Of a stretch of 64,000 nt of DNA, positions 38,114-49,062 are shown one piece after another (the stretch's first letter is position 1; each line of letters starts with the position of its first letter). The notes below the pieces were generated by a model that worked only from the letters and a program-made list of their open reading frames with translations, made no database searches and was not told the origin of the DNA. Location of the stretch: NCBI GenBank assembly GCA_005239435.1, contig SZNP01000004.1:1-64000 (forward strand). The letters are read 5' to 3'. Source of the stretch: Halorussus salinisoli. Lineage in GTDB: Archaea; Halobacteriota; Halobacteria; Halobacteriales; Haladaptataceae. The translations under genes and the position numbers were made by a program.

Positions 38114-38193
38114 AGAAAGACGAAATCGAAGAGGCGATCGACGTCCTAGATACTGCACTCGAAACGACGTTTCACGGAAGTATCGATTCATGA
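38104..38193 (+). pseudogene. Possible class-III aminotransferase C-terminal remnant
   Basis: The plus strand reads LCIEKDEIEEAIDVLDTALE followed by eight residues and a TGA at 38191. This resembles the terminal helix of class-III aminotransferases (E.EID.ALD.L..AL). It is only 29 codons, lies against the truncated end of the membrane-protein pseudogene, and has no upstream part. It is a weak call based on one helix pattern. Confidence 0.25.
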
Positions 38194-38339
38194 GAATTAC
38201 GAGGTACTGTCGGCGTTTGTGCGGGAACCCTTCGCGAGTGCTGGCTGACCGGCGAGGCAACTGACGTTGTGAACGCGTTCCCGAACATCCCTTTGGACTC
38301 GGGAGGCGTCGCACTCGTTAGGGGCGCAATCCCAACCTC

Positions 38340-39356
38340 CTACTCGTCCTGGTCGAGCGCGATGCCGACCGCCCCGAGTGCAGTCCGTAACGCCCGCTCG
38401 AACGTCGTTTCGTGCGGGACGTGCACGGCGTTTCGCGCCGGGGTGAGCTGGCTACGGAGGTCGGCTTCTGAGTCGGGAACCGGCACCGCGTCGAGGCCTA
38501 GCTGTCGCCGTGAGAGATTGCTTTGCCCGTCGACCGCGAGAAAGAGGTTCGCGTCGCGCGCCATCGCCACGTCCACCGGGGCGTCGCCAGCCGCCACAAT
38601 GTACGTCCAGCCGTGGGCAGCCCGCAGGCGTTCGACTGTCTGCCCTTTGTCGACGCGGTCGAAATTGCCGGTGTACCGCTCCGACCGCACATCATAGGCG
38701 GTCCCGATTACTTGCGCGGCACCACTCACTTGCCGCGCGTACGCGGTCGCAATGTGTTCGGGGCCATCGGTGACCAGATAGAGGTCGGTGTCGTCGTGCC
38801 GTGCCAGCCGGTCGAGGGTCGTACGGAGCTGCGCATCGACGGGACAACGGGATGCGACCACCTCGGCCACCGCGTCCGCCACGTCGGCCCGCCGTTTGCC
38901 GCGGAGGAGGGCGCCGTACGCCTCGAGGACGGTCGCTCGCATCGCCTGGTAGTCGCCCATGTCCGAGGCGGGCAGTGTTCGCGACGCGGTCTGGCCCTCG
39001 CGTCCGGTCGGGCGGTCCGCCTGGTGTCGAGCAAGCGTCGTAAGAATTGTCTCTGACAGGTGGTCAGCCCCGGCGACGCGCAGGGCATCGAGGCCCGTCA
39101 GGACGCCCTGCCATTTGGCTGTCGCCGCGAGGCCACCGTGGTAGTCGGCGACGGCCGTCAGCGCGGTGCGGCGGTAGCGTCGCTCTCTGGGCGAGAGCGT
39201 GATGCTGTCGGCGTACGGGAGGAACGCGAGCGTCTCGATGAAGACGGACCCAGACCGGTAGACGGTGCCGTCGATGTCGAGACAAACGCCGATGCGATCA
39301 CCTGCCTCGTACGCGAGCGGATCACGATCGTCTGCGGGCTCCTCTGTGACAGTCAT
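38340..39356 (-). CDS. HAD-superfamily hydrolase
   Basis: This 338-residue phosphatase-like protein has motif I DIDGTVYRSG near residue 27 (nucleophile and acid Asp), motif II LVTDGPEH near 195, a Lys in DKGQTVERLR near 240 and motif IV AAGDAPVDVAMARDA near 256. The cap region (about 60-175) is helical and not assigned. The Haloarcula/Haloferax-like acidic, Asp-rich composition is normal. The family removes phosphate from small molecules; the substrate cannot be read from the sequence. The start at the ATG at 39356 (MTVTEEPADDR) is well separated from the TM1367-type gene on the same strand (58 bp). Confidence 0.85.
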   Translation of the reverse strand: MTVTEEPADDRDPLAYEAGDRIGVCLDIDGTVYRSGSVFIETLAFLPYADSITLSPRERRYRRTALTAVADYHGGLAATAKWQGVLTGLDALRVAGADHLSETILTTLARHQADRPTGREGQTASRTLPASDMGDYQAMRATVLEAYGALLRGKRRADVADAVAEVVASRCPVDAQLRTTLDRLARHDDTDLYLVTDGPEHIATAYARQVSGAAQVIGTAYDVRSERYTGNFDRVDKGQTVERLRAAHGWTYIVAAGDAPVDVAMARDANLFLAVDGQSNLSRRQLGLDAVPVPDSEADLRSQLTPARNAVHVPHETTFERALRTALGAVGIALDQDE

Positions 39357-39414
39357 GACGGCCCTCTACTGGGATGGGAGAGCGGTACGGAGTCGGTCAT
39401 ACTCGCGGACATGG

Positions 39415-39786
39415 TCACGCAGCTTCGACCCGGACATACGCCTCGCCGGCAACGCCTTCGAGCGGGCTGGGATCCTCGAGTTCGGCCACCACGGTCACCG
39501 GCGAGGCGGCGCGGGGCTGGTCGTCGGTGCTCGCGGGCGTCGGGCCCCAGAACAGGCACAGGGCGTTCCCAGGGGGCCAGTATGCGACTGCGCCGACCGG
39601 AACGGTCTCGCGGGCGTTCTCGGCGGGCATGTCAACTGGGACCGAGAAGTACAGTTCGTCGCCCCAGCGCGTTGCGTCACCCGCGACCGGCAGGGCGGCC
39701 GCGAGTGCGTCGCGTGTGGCCGGTGCGTCGTCGGTCCACGAGGCAGTGCACGTGACATCACCGACCGCGATCCGGAGGTCTGCCAT
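39415..39786 (-). CDS. Cyclophilin-like fold protein (TM1367 type)
   Basis: This 123-residue protein begins MADLRIAVGDVTCTASWTDD, and has GDELYFSVPVDMPAEN near residue 62 and VPVGAVAYWPPGNALCLFWG near 82, ending with a beta-strand pair. The GDVAYWPPG..LCLFFG stretch is characteristic of the cyclophilin-like TM1367 family (PF04126). These small beta-barrel proteins resemble cyclophilins structurally, but no prolyl isomerase activity or other function is established. It is on the same strand as, and 58 bp upstream of, the HAD gene, and could be cotranscribed with it. Confidence 0.8.
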   Translation of the reverse strand: MADLRIAVGDVTCTASWTDDAPATRDALAAALPVAGDATRWGDELYFSVPVDMPAENARETVPVGAVAYWPPGNALCLFWGPTPASTDDQPRAASPVTVVAELEDPSPLEGVAGEAYVRVEAA

Positions 39787-39933
39787 GATCGTGCAGACGC
39801 CACAGGCACCCGTAAAGGTACTGCGGACGCGACTGGCGCGCAGTTCCGTGTTCCGATGGCGCGTGGCCGTGTCCGGTGCGCCGGTTCCGGATTCCCATGC
39901 TTCTTATCGTACAGCGCCGAGCATAGAGACACA

Positions 39934-41145
39934 GTGCGTTCACTCGGGGCGGTCCGAAGCGGAGCGGCCGAGACACAGACCGGAGCGCTGGCCGTGATCG
40001 CATTCGGCTGGTTTCTCACCCTCGGACTACGGTTCGTGCTCCCTGCAATTTTGCCCTCTATCAAAGTGGCGTTCGCGATCAATAACGCGACCGCCGGGCT
40101 TGCCATCACGGTCATCTGGGCGGGCTACGCGATCATGCAGTTTCCGGCCGGCGTACTCGTCGACCGGCTCGGCGAACGCAGGCTCCTGAGTGTGAGCCTC
40201 GTACTCGCCGGGGGCAGTCTCGGAGCCATCAGCGGGGCGCCGGTCTTCTCTGTGTTCGTGGTTGCCGCCGGGCTGTTCGGGTTGGGAACCGGCTTGTTCG
40301 GCACGTCCCGCGGTATCGCGCTCTCGAATCTCTTTTCGCCGAATCCGGGACGCGCGTTCGGTATCACGCTCGCCGCTGGGAGCGTTGGCTCGGCCGCCCT
40401 CCCGTTTCTCGCCAGCGTTCTCACTCTCGAGATCGGATGGCGGTTGACTGTCGGGCTGTCGGTGCCGTTGTTTCTCGCCACGGGCGTCGGAACATGGTGG
40501 GTGATGCCAGCGGCGACGGCAGATGCCGACGGCGAGCCCGAGTACTCGCACCACCGCATACTTGGTCCGCTTCGAGTCGCACTCGCTGACCGCGCAATCG
40601 GAATTGGTGTCGTCGGCCTGACACTGATGCTGTTCACATTCCAAGCGCTGACGGCGTTTCTGCCGACGTATCTGGTGCAGGAGAAGGGACTCTCCCAGCA
40701 AATGGCGGGGGCCCTCTTTGCGGTGCTGTTCGTCGCTGGCGCTGGCTTCCAATTGGTGGGCGGCAGCGCAGCGGATCGAGTCGGGACGCGGGCCGTCCTT
40801 GTCGGCGTCGCGTTCGTCGGCATCTTCACGCTCGCCGCGCTGCCGGTCGTTCACGGCGTCCCGGCGCTCGTCGGCTTGCTTGTCGTGCTGGCCTCGCGGC
40901 TCGCAGTCGCCCCGGTGGCAAACGCATACGTCCTTGAGGCCCTGCCTGACGAGAGGATGGGGGCCGTCTGGGGGCTCCTGCGAACAGGCTTCTTCTTGGT
41001 GAGTTCGACCGGGGCTGTCGTCGTGGGGGTCCTCTCGGATCGCGGCCTGTTCGACGAAGCATTCTTCCTCTTGGCGGGAGTGACTGCCGTGGCGACCGCA
41101 TTGTTCGTGTATTTGCCGAAGCGCCCCGGCAGGGAGCCGACGTAG
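39934..41145 (+). CDS. MFS transporter
   Basis: This 403-residue major facilitator has 12 predicted helices. The loop after helix 2 reads PAGVLVDRLGERRLL near residue 70 (the G..DR.G.R motif), and the equivalent in the second half reads GGSAADRVGTRAVL near 275. FQALTAFLPTYLVQEKGLS near 230 is typical of MFS_1 transporters. I take the GTG at 39934 (VRSLGAVRSGAAE) because the long in-frame extension upstream covers the opposite-strand cyclophilin-like gene and reads as its shadow. Substrate unknown. It is divergent from that gene across about 150 bp. Confidence 0.82.
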   Translation: MRSLGAVRSGAAETQTGALAVIAFGWFLTLGLRFVLPAILPSIKVAFAINNATAGLAITVIWAGYAIMQFPAGVLVDRLGERRLLSVSLVLAGGSLGAISGAPVFSVFVVAAGLFGLGTGLFGTSRGIALSNLFSPNPGRAFGITLAAGSVGSAALPFLASVLTLEIGWRLTVGLSVPLFLATGVGTWWVMPAATADADGEPEYSHHRILGPLRVALADRAIGIGVVGLTLMLFTFQALTAFLPTYLVQEKGLSQQMAGALFAVLFVAGAGFQLVGGSAADRVGTRAVLVGVAFVGIFTLAALPVVHGVPALVGLLVVLASRLAVAPVANAYVLEALPDERMGAVWGLLRTGFFLVSSTGAVVVGVLSDRGLFDEAFFLLAGVTAVATALFVYLPKRPGREPT

Positions 41146-41503
41146 ACGGCCTGCGCCCGTTGCAAGGTGTCTCTCTACAGTTGGCGGAAGAGGACCGACG
41201 TCCGATTTGTGCTCGGACGTCGCCTGTAGCACTCACCGCCGACGTCTGACCCGCGTGAACTACCCCGCCCTACTCGCTCGCTTGCGCTCGCTCCTTGAGG
41301 AAGGGGGATTAGCGCCTGTAAATTCAGCTAACACATGCCCGATGTGCGGAGCAACTGAGATCAGCCGGTACGAGATTTGTTGACCTCACCGAATCCTTTC
41401 TCAGTCCTATCCCAAATAGCAGAAAGACAGAAGTCTGCTAGTATATTCTCTTTCTCCACTCGAAGGATGTTCAATCCGTTGTACGTGCGAATCAAGCTGT
41501 TTA
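41146..41503. other. Intergenic region with insertion-element-like end
   Basis: No complete gene is seen. At 41254-41312, GTGAACTACCCCGCCC is followed by an ACTCGCTCGCTTGCGC hairpin-prone tract and TTGAGGAAGGGG. I recall this arrangement at ends of haloarchaeal insertion sequences. Directly after it, 41332-41383 reads NTCPMCGATEISRYEIC and then TGA, a small Cys-x2-Cys piece with no start. Possibly a solo element end next to a zinc-finger remnant. Confidence 0.3.
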
Positions 41504-42739
41504 TTACACGAAATCGACGCTCTCGAACTCGAATCTGGCCCCACCAGTCGAACCCTCGGACAACGAACACGACCAGTCGTACACGTCCGCTAATTCCTGT
41601 ACGAACGCCAACCCCAGTCCGGTGCCACCCGCTTCAGCAGCCGTCGTGAATCCGATGTCGAACACGTCTTCTCGGTCGTCTGCCGGAATCCCGGTTCCAT
41701 CGTCCGCGACGTAGAATCCTTCAGGGAGGTCTCCGATCGTGATGGTCACGTCACTCCCGCCGTGCTCGACTGCATTCTCGAACAGATTCTCGAGGAGATG
41801 CCGAATATATGTTTCCTCGGCCTGTAGGACACGGTCGGTATTCACTACCAGCCGCGCGTCGGGGGCGTTCACCTGCATCCACACCTCGTGGGCGACATCC
41901 GCGAGGACAACGGCGTCGTTCTCACCGATAGCGTCCCGACCACGGGCTAATACCAATAGAACGTCGACCATATCCTCGATGCGGTCGAATGCCTCCTGAA
42001 CGTGCGTGACGGCGTCCGTCTCCGAATCCTCCGGGAGTTGCTCGCTGTAGATCTGGCCGATCGTGACGGGGTTGCGGAGTTCGTGGGCAAGCATACTCGC
42101 GAACGCGTCCAAGCGTTCGTTCTGCGCCGCCAGTTCGTCTTCGCGCTGCCGTCGCCGGATCTCGGTGAACAGGATGTTGGCGACGCTCCGGATGAACTCG
42201 ACGTCGTCGTCGGTATATTCTTCGACGGTCGTCGTGTGGACGCCAAGAATCCCCCACGGATCGTCGGGCGTCCCGATGATGGTGCTGATACCGCTTTTGA
42301 CGCCGTGCGAAGTGAGCAACGCTGGCCCAGTGAACCGGTCTTCGGACGGGAGGTCGGTAACGACCACGGGTTCCTCTTCGAGGAGAGTGTACCCTGCCTG
42401 CGAGTTCCGTTCCGTCTCGACCGTCGCCGTCCCGACGATGCCGTCACGCCACCCCACGCCGTTCCGGAGCAGCAGTTCGTCATGGTCTGGCCGGAGTTCC
42501 AAGATCTTGCAGTAGTCGTGATTGAGCGTGTTTGCCACGCGTTCGACCGTCTTGTCAAACAAGTCGTCGAGTGGGTGGTCGTCCAGCGCCAACTGGGCGA
42601 TCTCCGCCAACACGCGCTGTTGCTGGGTGGAGTTCGGGGCCCTCTCGTCGGCGCGGACTACCGGGTCGATGTGGTTCTCACGTGGGAATAGATCATGGAG
42701 GATACCAGCGATTTGATTGTGAAGCATAGGAACGTGCAT
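41504..42739 (-). CDS. Sensor histidine kinase with GAF domain
   Basis: This 411-residue kinase appears cytoplasmic because no membrane segment is visible. A GAF-like sensor covers about residues 45-195 (GIVGTATVETERNSQAGYTL, GVHTTTVEEYTDDDVEF). The dimerisation/phosphoacceptor region has the H-box FASMLAHELRNPVTIGQIYS near 212. The HATPase domain has N-box HLLENLFENAVEHGG near 312, G1 YVADDGTGIP near 343 and G2 GTGLGLAFVQELAD near 374. In haloarchaea such orphan kinases often lack an adjacent response regulator, as here. The start may be the ATG at 42739 or 42727. A related catalytic-domain fragment lies immediately upstream. Confidence 0.88.
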   Translation of the reverse strand: MHVPMLHNQIAGILHDLFPRENHIDPVVRADERAPNSTQQQRVLAEIAQLALDDHPLDDLFDKTVERVANTLNHDYCKILELRPDHDELLLRNGVGWRDGIVGTATVETERNSQAGYTLLEEEPVVVTDLPSEDRFTGPALLTSHGVKSGISTIIGTPDDPWGILGVHTTTVEEYTDDDVEFIRSVANILFTEIRRRQREDELAAQNERLDAFASMLAHELRNPVTIGQIYSEQLPEDSETDAVTHVQEAFDRIEDMVDVLLVLARGRDAIGENDAVVLADVAHEVWMQVNAPDARLVVNTDRVLQAEETYIRHLLENLFENAVEHGGSDVTITIGDLPEGFYVADDGTGIPADDREDVFDIGFTTAAEAGGTGLGLAFVQELADVYDWSCSLSEGSTGGARFEFESVDFV

Positions 42740-42789
42740 ACTGATTCTCCGTAGGCGGCACCCTGAGAAAGGGTTTTTGCAAAGTTGGC

Positions 42790-43018
42790 GAACGAGTCAG
42801 GTACGCTACGAATCGTCGTCAACATTCTTAAACTCAACCTGTGCCCACCAGTGTCGCTCTCTGTCACCTGGCATGTCCACCCGTACACGTCCGCGAGTGC
42901 GTCGACGAACGCTAGTCCGACCTCCGTGCCGCCGGTATCGGTGACAGTCGTATATCTGGCCTTGAAGACCCTATCCCGCTCGCCCGCCGGAATCCCACTC
43001 CTGTCGTCGGCGACATAG
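42790..43018 (-). pseudogene. Histidine kinase ATPase-domain fragment, partial duplicate
   Basis: The minus strand from 43018 reads YVADDRSGIPAGERDRVFKA, then GTEVGLAFVDALADVYGWTC and VTESDTGGHRL. This parallels the G1 and G2 boxes and the C-terminal strands of the intact kinase at 41504-42739 (YVADDGTGIP, GTGLGLAFVQELADVYDWSC). Arg has replaced Gly in G1 and Glu/Val appear in G2, so ATP binding would be lost. The N-terminal part is absent. It is a decayed tandem duplicate or the remains of a neighbouring paralogue. Confidence 0.65.
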
Positions 43019-43111
43019 GAATTTCTGCGTTTCTAGTCACCGGACGACCACGATGGGGAGCACCCCGACAAGTATCAGTAGCAAGACACTGGCCGTCTGC
43101 TCAATTTACGA

Positions 43112-43187
<76 letters not shown>

Positions 43188-43241
43188 CAGACGGGGTTCC
43201 AACGCAATCTATAAGGCATCCGACCGTGATAGTATGCATAG

Positions 43242-43618
43242 ATGGTAAAGAGTACTCGTCACGCGAAATACGAACTCTACTACCACATAGTGTTCGTGCC
43301 GAAGTATCGGCGTTCGCGCCTGACGGGGAAGACGAAGGAACGTCTCGAAGCCATCTTCGAGGAAATCTGTGACGACAAAGACCTCGAACTGGCCGAGTCC
43401 GAGGTCATGCCCGACCACGTACACCTGTTCATCGGGAGTCCACCGAAGAACGCTCCGTCACTCATCGTCAACTGGGTCAAGGGCATCTCGGCGCGAAAGT
43501 ATAACCAGCGGTATGACGACCGCGTGAAGTGGACTCGTTCGTACTACGTCGGAACAGCGGGAAGCACCTCGAAGGACGCTGTCGAACGCTACATTGCTGA
43601 ACAGGAAGGTGGCGACGA

Positions 43619-43622
<4 letters not shown>
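43242..43622 (+). CDS. tnpA: IS200/IS605 transposase TnpA (Y1 HUH)
   Basis: This 126-residue single-strand DNA transposase starts [18 protein letters not shown]. The HUH metal motif is at residues 59-61 (PDHVHLF), and a C-terminal helix ERYIAEQ holds the likely nucleophilic Tyr117. Length and motifs match intact family members. It would excise and insert the element as a single-stranded circle by recognising the hairpins at both ends. Its stop codon overlaps the tnpB start (ATGA-type), so the two genes are translationally coupled. It appears functional and could also mobilise the smaller relative at 49232-49840. Confidence 0.92.
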
Positions 43623-45441
<1,819 letters not shown>

Positions 45442-46308
45442 CTACCGCTCTCGGGAGAGCACTAACATACCCGCAATGATGAGTAAGAGCGTGGAGACGA
45501 TGGTTGTGAGACTCCCTAATGCGAACAGTTCGGGAGTTGCACGTCTGGAAGAAGCAATCGAGAACACTTGGATCGGCATCGTATTTTGCCGTCCGACCAG
45601 CAACAGGCTGCGCGTTGCTTCGTTATACGACAATGTGAACGCGAACACTGCCGCGCCAAGCACCGTGGGCGCGATCTGTGGCAGGATAATTTCCCGGAAG
45701 ACCGTCAGCTCATCCGCGCCAAGCACGCGTGCTGCTTGCTCGTTCTCCGGCAGGTTCGGTGGGATTCCAGCCAACAGCACGATCATTGCGAATGGGAGCG
45801 TCCACACGACGTGGACGGTGAGCGCTAACCAAAGCCCCTTGCTGAGGCCGAACAACTCGTTCAGCAACAGCGTCGACCCGATGCCGTATGTAATCCCGGG
45901 CGTGATGATACCGAGCAAGAGCAGGTAGAGGACGGCTCGACGGCCGGTAAACTCGTGTCGATATGCAAGCACCGTCATCGTCGCGAGCACCGTCGTCACG
46001 ATCATCGTCACGAATGCCAGTTCCAGCGAACGCTGCACGGCCTCGATGATGTTCTCGCTTGCCAGTAGCTCGCCGTACCACTGGAGGCTGAAATCCACGA
46101 ACGGGAAGGTAAGGCCGCCTTCGTTGAACGAGAACGCGATCAACGAGAGCATTGGCAGATAGATGTAGATCGAGATCAAGACGACGTACACTGCGAGAAT
46201 CCGCTTTATGCCGACCCGCTGGCCGACGTCCGTGAGCGTCTCGGTTATCCGATTGACCGCTGACGGTGATTGCGTTCGCGACCGTGACGTGTCCTGATCT
46301 GTCGCCAT
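45442..46308 (-). CDS. Spermidine/putrescine-type ABC transporter permease (PotC-like)
   Basis: This 288-residue permease has an N-terminal helix after a 40-residue charged arm, the PotC-type segment PMLSLIAFSFNEGGLTFPF near residue 60, and the docking loop EQAARVLGADELTVFREIIL near 205. Six helices are expected. I use the ATG at 46308 (MATDQDTSRSR) rather than 26 codons further upstream. Its likely partners (binding protein, PotB-type permease and two ATPases) lie 4-9 kb away on either strand, with a thermosome gene and a mobile-element remnant between. So the transporter set appears to have been rearranged. Confidence 0.85.
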   Translation of the reverse strand: MATDQDTSRSRTQSPSAVNRITETLTDVGQRVGIKRILAVYVVLISIYIYLPMLSLIAFSFNEGGLTFPFVDFSLQWYGELLASENIIEAVQRSLELAFVTMIVTTVLATMTVLAYRHEFTGRRAVLYLLLLGIITPGITYGIGSTLLLNELFGLSKGLWLALTVHVVWTLPFAMIVLLAGIPPNLPENEQAARVLGADELTVFREIILPQIAPTVLGAAVFAFTLSYNEATRSLLLVGRQNTMPIQVFSIASSRRATPELFALGSLTTIVSTLLLIIAGMLVLSRER

Positions 46309-46363
46309 GGAATCCTCCAGTGTCGCTACCCTGCTCGTACTCGACCAGTCTCCGAACTCGCCG

Positions 46364-47197
46364 TCACCCGTCGAATGCTTGCGCAACCTCGTCCATCGTC
46401 TTGAACTCGACGTCGTCCTTCGTCTGCATGTGCTGTATCAGCTTCTCGAGCCGCAGCAGGCGGTGTGCCTGGCCGATCACCTGCGGGTGCATCGTGAGGA
46501 TGAATACACCACCATCCTTGTGGTCGTACATCCAGTCAAACTGGTCGTACCACCGTTGGAAGATCGAGTCTTCGCTCACGTACCCCATGCGGTGCGGCCG
46601 TGACCACGTGAAGGTGAGCGGCGGCCAGTCGTCGCGTTGCCACGACACCGGCAGTTCGACCATGTCCGTCGGTTCACCCCTATCGTACGGTCCATCCTCA
46701 GGCGCACTCCAGTTCCCGTACACGTAATGTGGCTCGAAATCCGACGCCATCTTGCTCGAGTCCCAGTCGAATCCGAGGTCGAGAAGGATATCGAGTGTAT
46801 GTTGGGAGAAGTCCCACGCCGGCGAGCGATAGCCTGTCGGCTCTCGTCCTGTGAGGTCCTGGATGCTCTCGATGCCTCGTTCGATGTCCGCTTGTTCGTC
46901 TTCCTTCGTCTCGTAGGTCGCTGGTCCGGTATGACTCCACCCGTGATGTTGGATATCGTGGCCGCGATCCCAGACGTCTCCACACGCCTCTTCGAAGCTG
47001 TCGATGGTGTGCCCGGGAATGAACCACGTCGATGGGATGTCGTACTTGTCGTGGAGATCGAGGAGTCTGGGTGCTGCCTTCTCGGCACCGAAGACACCTC
47101 GGGAGTGTCGCGTCGGCATGTCCCAGGAGTCGTACGACCACAACCACGTCGACACTGCGTCGAAATCGTACGTCAGACAAACGGTAGCATCTGGCAT
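46364..47197 (-). CDS. Polysaccharide deacetylase family protein
   Basis: This 277-residue carbohydrate-esterase-4-fold protein has motif 1 LTYDFDAVS near residue 8 (base Asp and metal Asp), motif 2 HHGWSHTGP near 87 (His-x4-His type metal site), motif 3 YRSPAWDFS near 122 and a final LTMHPQVIGQ near 240. The arrangement is closest to the PuuE/allantoinase-like and cyclic-imide-type branch, which lacks a signal peptide, as here; a cell-wall role is therefore less likely. I start at the ATG at 47197 (MPDATVCLTYD). It sits 55 bp upstream of the PotC-like gene on the same strand, so a link to polyamine or amide metabolism is possible. Confidence 0.82.
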   Translation of the reverse strand: MPDATVCLTYDFDAVSTWLWSYDSWDMPTRHSRGVFGAEKAAPRLLDLHDKYDIPSTWFIPGHTIDSFEEACGDVWDRGHDIQHHGWSHTGPATYETKEDEQADIERGIESIQDLTGREPTGYRSPAWDFSQHTLDILLDLGFDWDSSKMASDFEPHYVYGNWSAPEDGPYDRGEPTDMVELPVSWQRDDWPPLTFTWSRPHRMGYVSEDSIFQRWYDQFDWMYDHKDGGVFILTMHPQVIGQAHRLLRLEKLIQHMQTKDDVEFKTMDEVAQAFDG

Positions 47198-47316
47198 AGC
47201 ACCGAATACCCTCGCACTACAGATAAAAGTATTATAATATATACATGAAGAGCCATCATGGTGTAGCACGAATTCCCGATAAAATACTACCGCACAAAAC
47301 AGATTACCGAACTCCC

Positions 47317-49062
47317 TCAGCTCCCATCCTCACGCTCTAGATGGCGCTGCTGCTGGCGAGCAGGCTCGTCATAGATCGCCTCCTCTGGCCCCGCCGGTTC
47401 GTCAGTGAACGTCGCATCGATCGCATCATCCACCTTCAACAACAGTCCGGCGACCTCCGTTGCACAGATGAACTGCCGTTGCTTCGTTGCTACCGGATCC
47501 AGGACGCCCGCATCGATCGTATCCTGAACCTCACCGTCGGGAAACACGATTCCCGCTCGTGCATGGCCATTCGCGTGGACGCCACGTAGGTCTGACAGGC
47601 CTGCAATCGGATCACGCCCAGCGTTCTGTATCAAGGTCGCGATGACCGACTTGACGGCGTTCGCGAATCGTTCGACCGCTAGCTGAGACCGATCTGGGAG
47701 ATCACGTGCATCCTGTTCGACCTGCCGTGCGATTTCCAGTTCGATTGCACCTCCACCTGGTACAACCCCTGGATCGTACTTGTTGTATCCGCGTGCTATG
47801 GCCACAGCTGCTGTTGCCTTCCGGAGTTGCCGCGTCGCCTGATCCTCGATTTGTCCAGTCACCCCGCGAAGCATCATCACGACTGAATCCGGTTCAGGAC
47901 ACCCTTCGAAGACGATGATCCGCCGTGTTTTCCGGCGATGCCGACGCGGCTCAACCTGCTCTTCTACCACCGTCTCCGCATGCCCAAGGTGATCGGCTGT
48001 CGCATCCGTTGGCTTCAGAACCGGTGTCGCCCCCGTCGCGAGCGCGACCTGTCGGAAATCGAGACTCGTCACCCCACGGATTCCCAGGATGTCGTGCGTT
48101 GCGAGAAGATGCTGATACTCGGTATCGATTCCCGATTGCACTACCACGACATCGACCCCGAGCGATTGAATATGTGAGACGGCCTCCTGACGTCTCTCCT
48201 GTTCCCATGCCACGTAATCATTGGACTCAGCCGCCGTCTCCATCTGGATGCTGACGTCTTCGTCCGGCGTGTCCAGTTGAAGTCCATGGCCGTCCTGTCC
48301 ATCCAGTAGCAACACCGACGCGTCGTCCTTCCGGCCGGGCATCTCCGTGTGCGCGCGCTGATGACGGTCGAGAACAGCACCCCGTATCAATCGGGAATCT
48401 GCAATCCGGCCCTTCGAGAACTGGCGGACGACGAACGACTCCTCATCCGGGACCCCTATCTGGTCAGCGGCCTCGACCGCAAGCTGCGCCCACGAGTCCT
48501 TCGCTCCTCCGACGTCGTTGCCTGTCATCGCAGTTCGTGCGACACCGACTGCCATCGCCGACGAATCGGAAAACTCGTCAAGAGAGCGGGACCATTCTTC
48601 GAGCGTTTCCAGAGCACTCTCGAGAGCGTGTTCGTAACCTTGGATGATAGTCGCTGGATGAAGGCCGTCCTCAAGCAATGATGTCGCTTCGTGTAGCAAC
48701 TCCGCGGAGAGGACGACTGTCGATGTCACACCATCCGGGATGTCTTCTCCTTCGATGTCCGTATCCCCTGGTCGCTCTGGGCCGACCATCCGCCGGACGA
48801 CAGGCGCCACAGGATGTTCTAGTGGTAGCTCGTCGAGGATAGTCGCACCGTCACTCGTGACGACGAACTCGTCCGTCCCCGGAACGCCACGCATCTCGTC
48901 ACCGCTTTCGGTCTCCAGCTGGGTGACGACCAGCGTGTCTTGGGGCGTCGGCCCCAATCCCTTCCGCAAGACATCTGCTATCGCTTCCACGGCGACGATA
49001 TTCGCGTCCGGGAACACCGGAGCTGATGCATCTGACTCGTTTTCGATTTCCCCCGCCCCCAT
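47317..49062 (-). CDS. Divergent thermosome (group II chaperonin) subunit
   Basis: This 581-residue chaperonin is recognisable by SDGATILDEL near residue 78, VVPGGGAIELEIA near 395 and the C-terminal KVDDAID. The equatorial motif that normally reads GDGTTT is PDGVTSTVVLSAELL near 115: the catalytic Asp is kept but its neighbours changed. The N-terminal P-loop-like segment reads LGPTPQDTLVV instead of LGPKGMDKMLV. The Gly-Met-rich C-terminal tail of thermosomes is replaced by QQQRHLEREDGS. I use the ATG at 49062 (MGAGEIENESD). Haloarchaea carry two or three standard thermosome genes; this looks like an extra, fast-evolving paralogue, possibly with altered ATPase or client range. Confidence 0.85.
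   Translation of the reverse strand: MGAGEIENESDASAPVFPDANIVAVEAIADVLRKGLGPTPQDTLVVTQLETESGDEMRGVPGTDEFVVTSDGATILDELPLEHPVAPVVRRMVGPERPGDTDIEGEDIPDGVTSTVVLSAELLHEATSLLEDGLHPATIIQGYEHALESALETLEEWSRSLDEFSDSSAMAVGVARTAMTGNDVGGAKDSWAQLAVEAADQIGVPDEESFVVRQFSKGRIADSRLIRGAVLDRHQRAHTEMPGRKDDASVLLLDGQDGHGLQLDTPDEDVSIQMETAAESNDYVAWEQERRQEAVSHIQSLGVDVVVVQSGIDTEYQHLLATHDILGIRGVTSLDFRQVALATGATPVLKPTDATADHLGHAETVVEEQVEPRRHRRKTRRIIVFEGCPEPDSVVMMLRGVTGQIEDQATRQLRKATAAVAIARGYNKYDPGVVPGGGAIELEIARQVEQDARDLPDRSQLAVERFANAVKSVIATLIQNAGRDPIAGLSDLRGVHANGHARAGIVFPDGEVQDTIDAGVLDPVATKQRQFICATEVAGLLLKVDDAIDATFTDEPAGPEEAIYDEPARQQQRHLEREDGS

Noticed and set aside
39265..39933. Extended N-terminus of the MFS transporter reaching back to 39265
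   Set aside because: That part is opposite a clear cyclophilin-like gene and reads as its shadow; the transporter pattern starts at the GTG at 39934.
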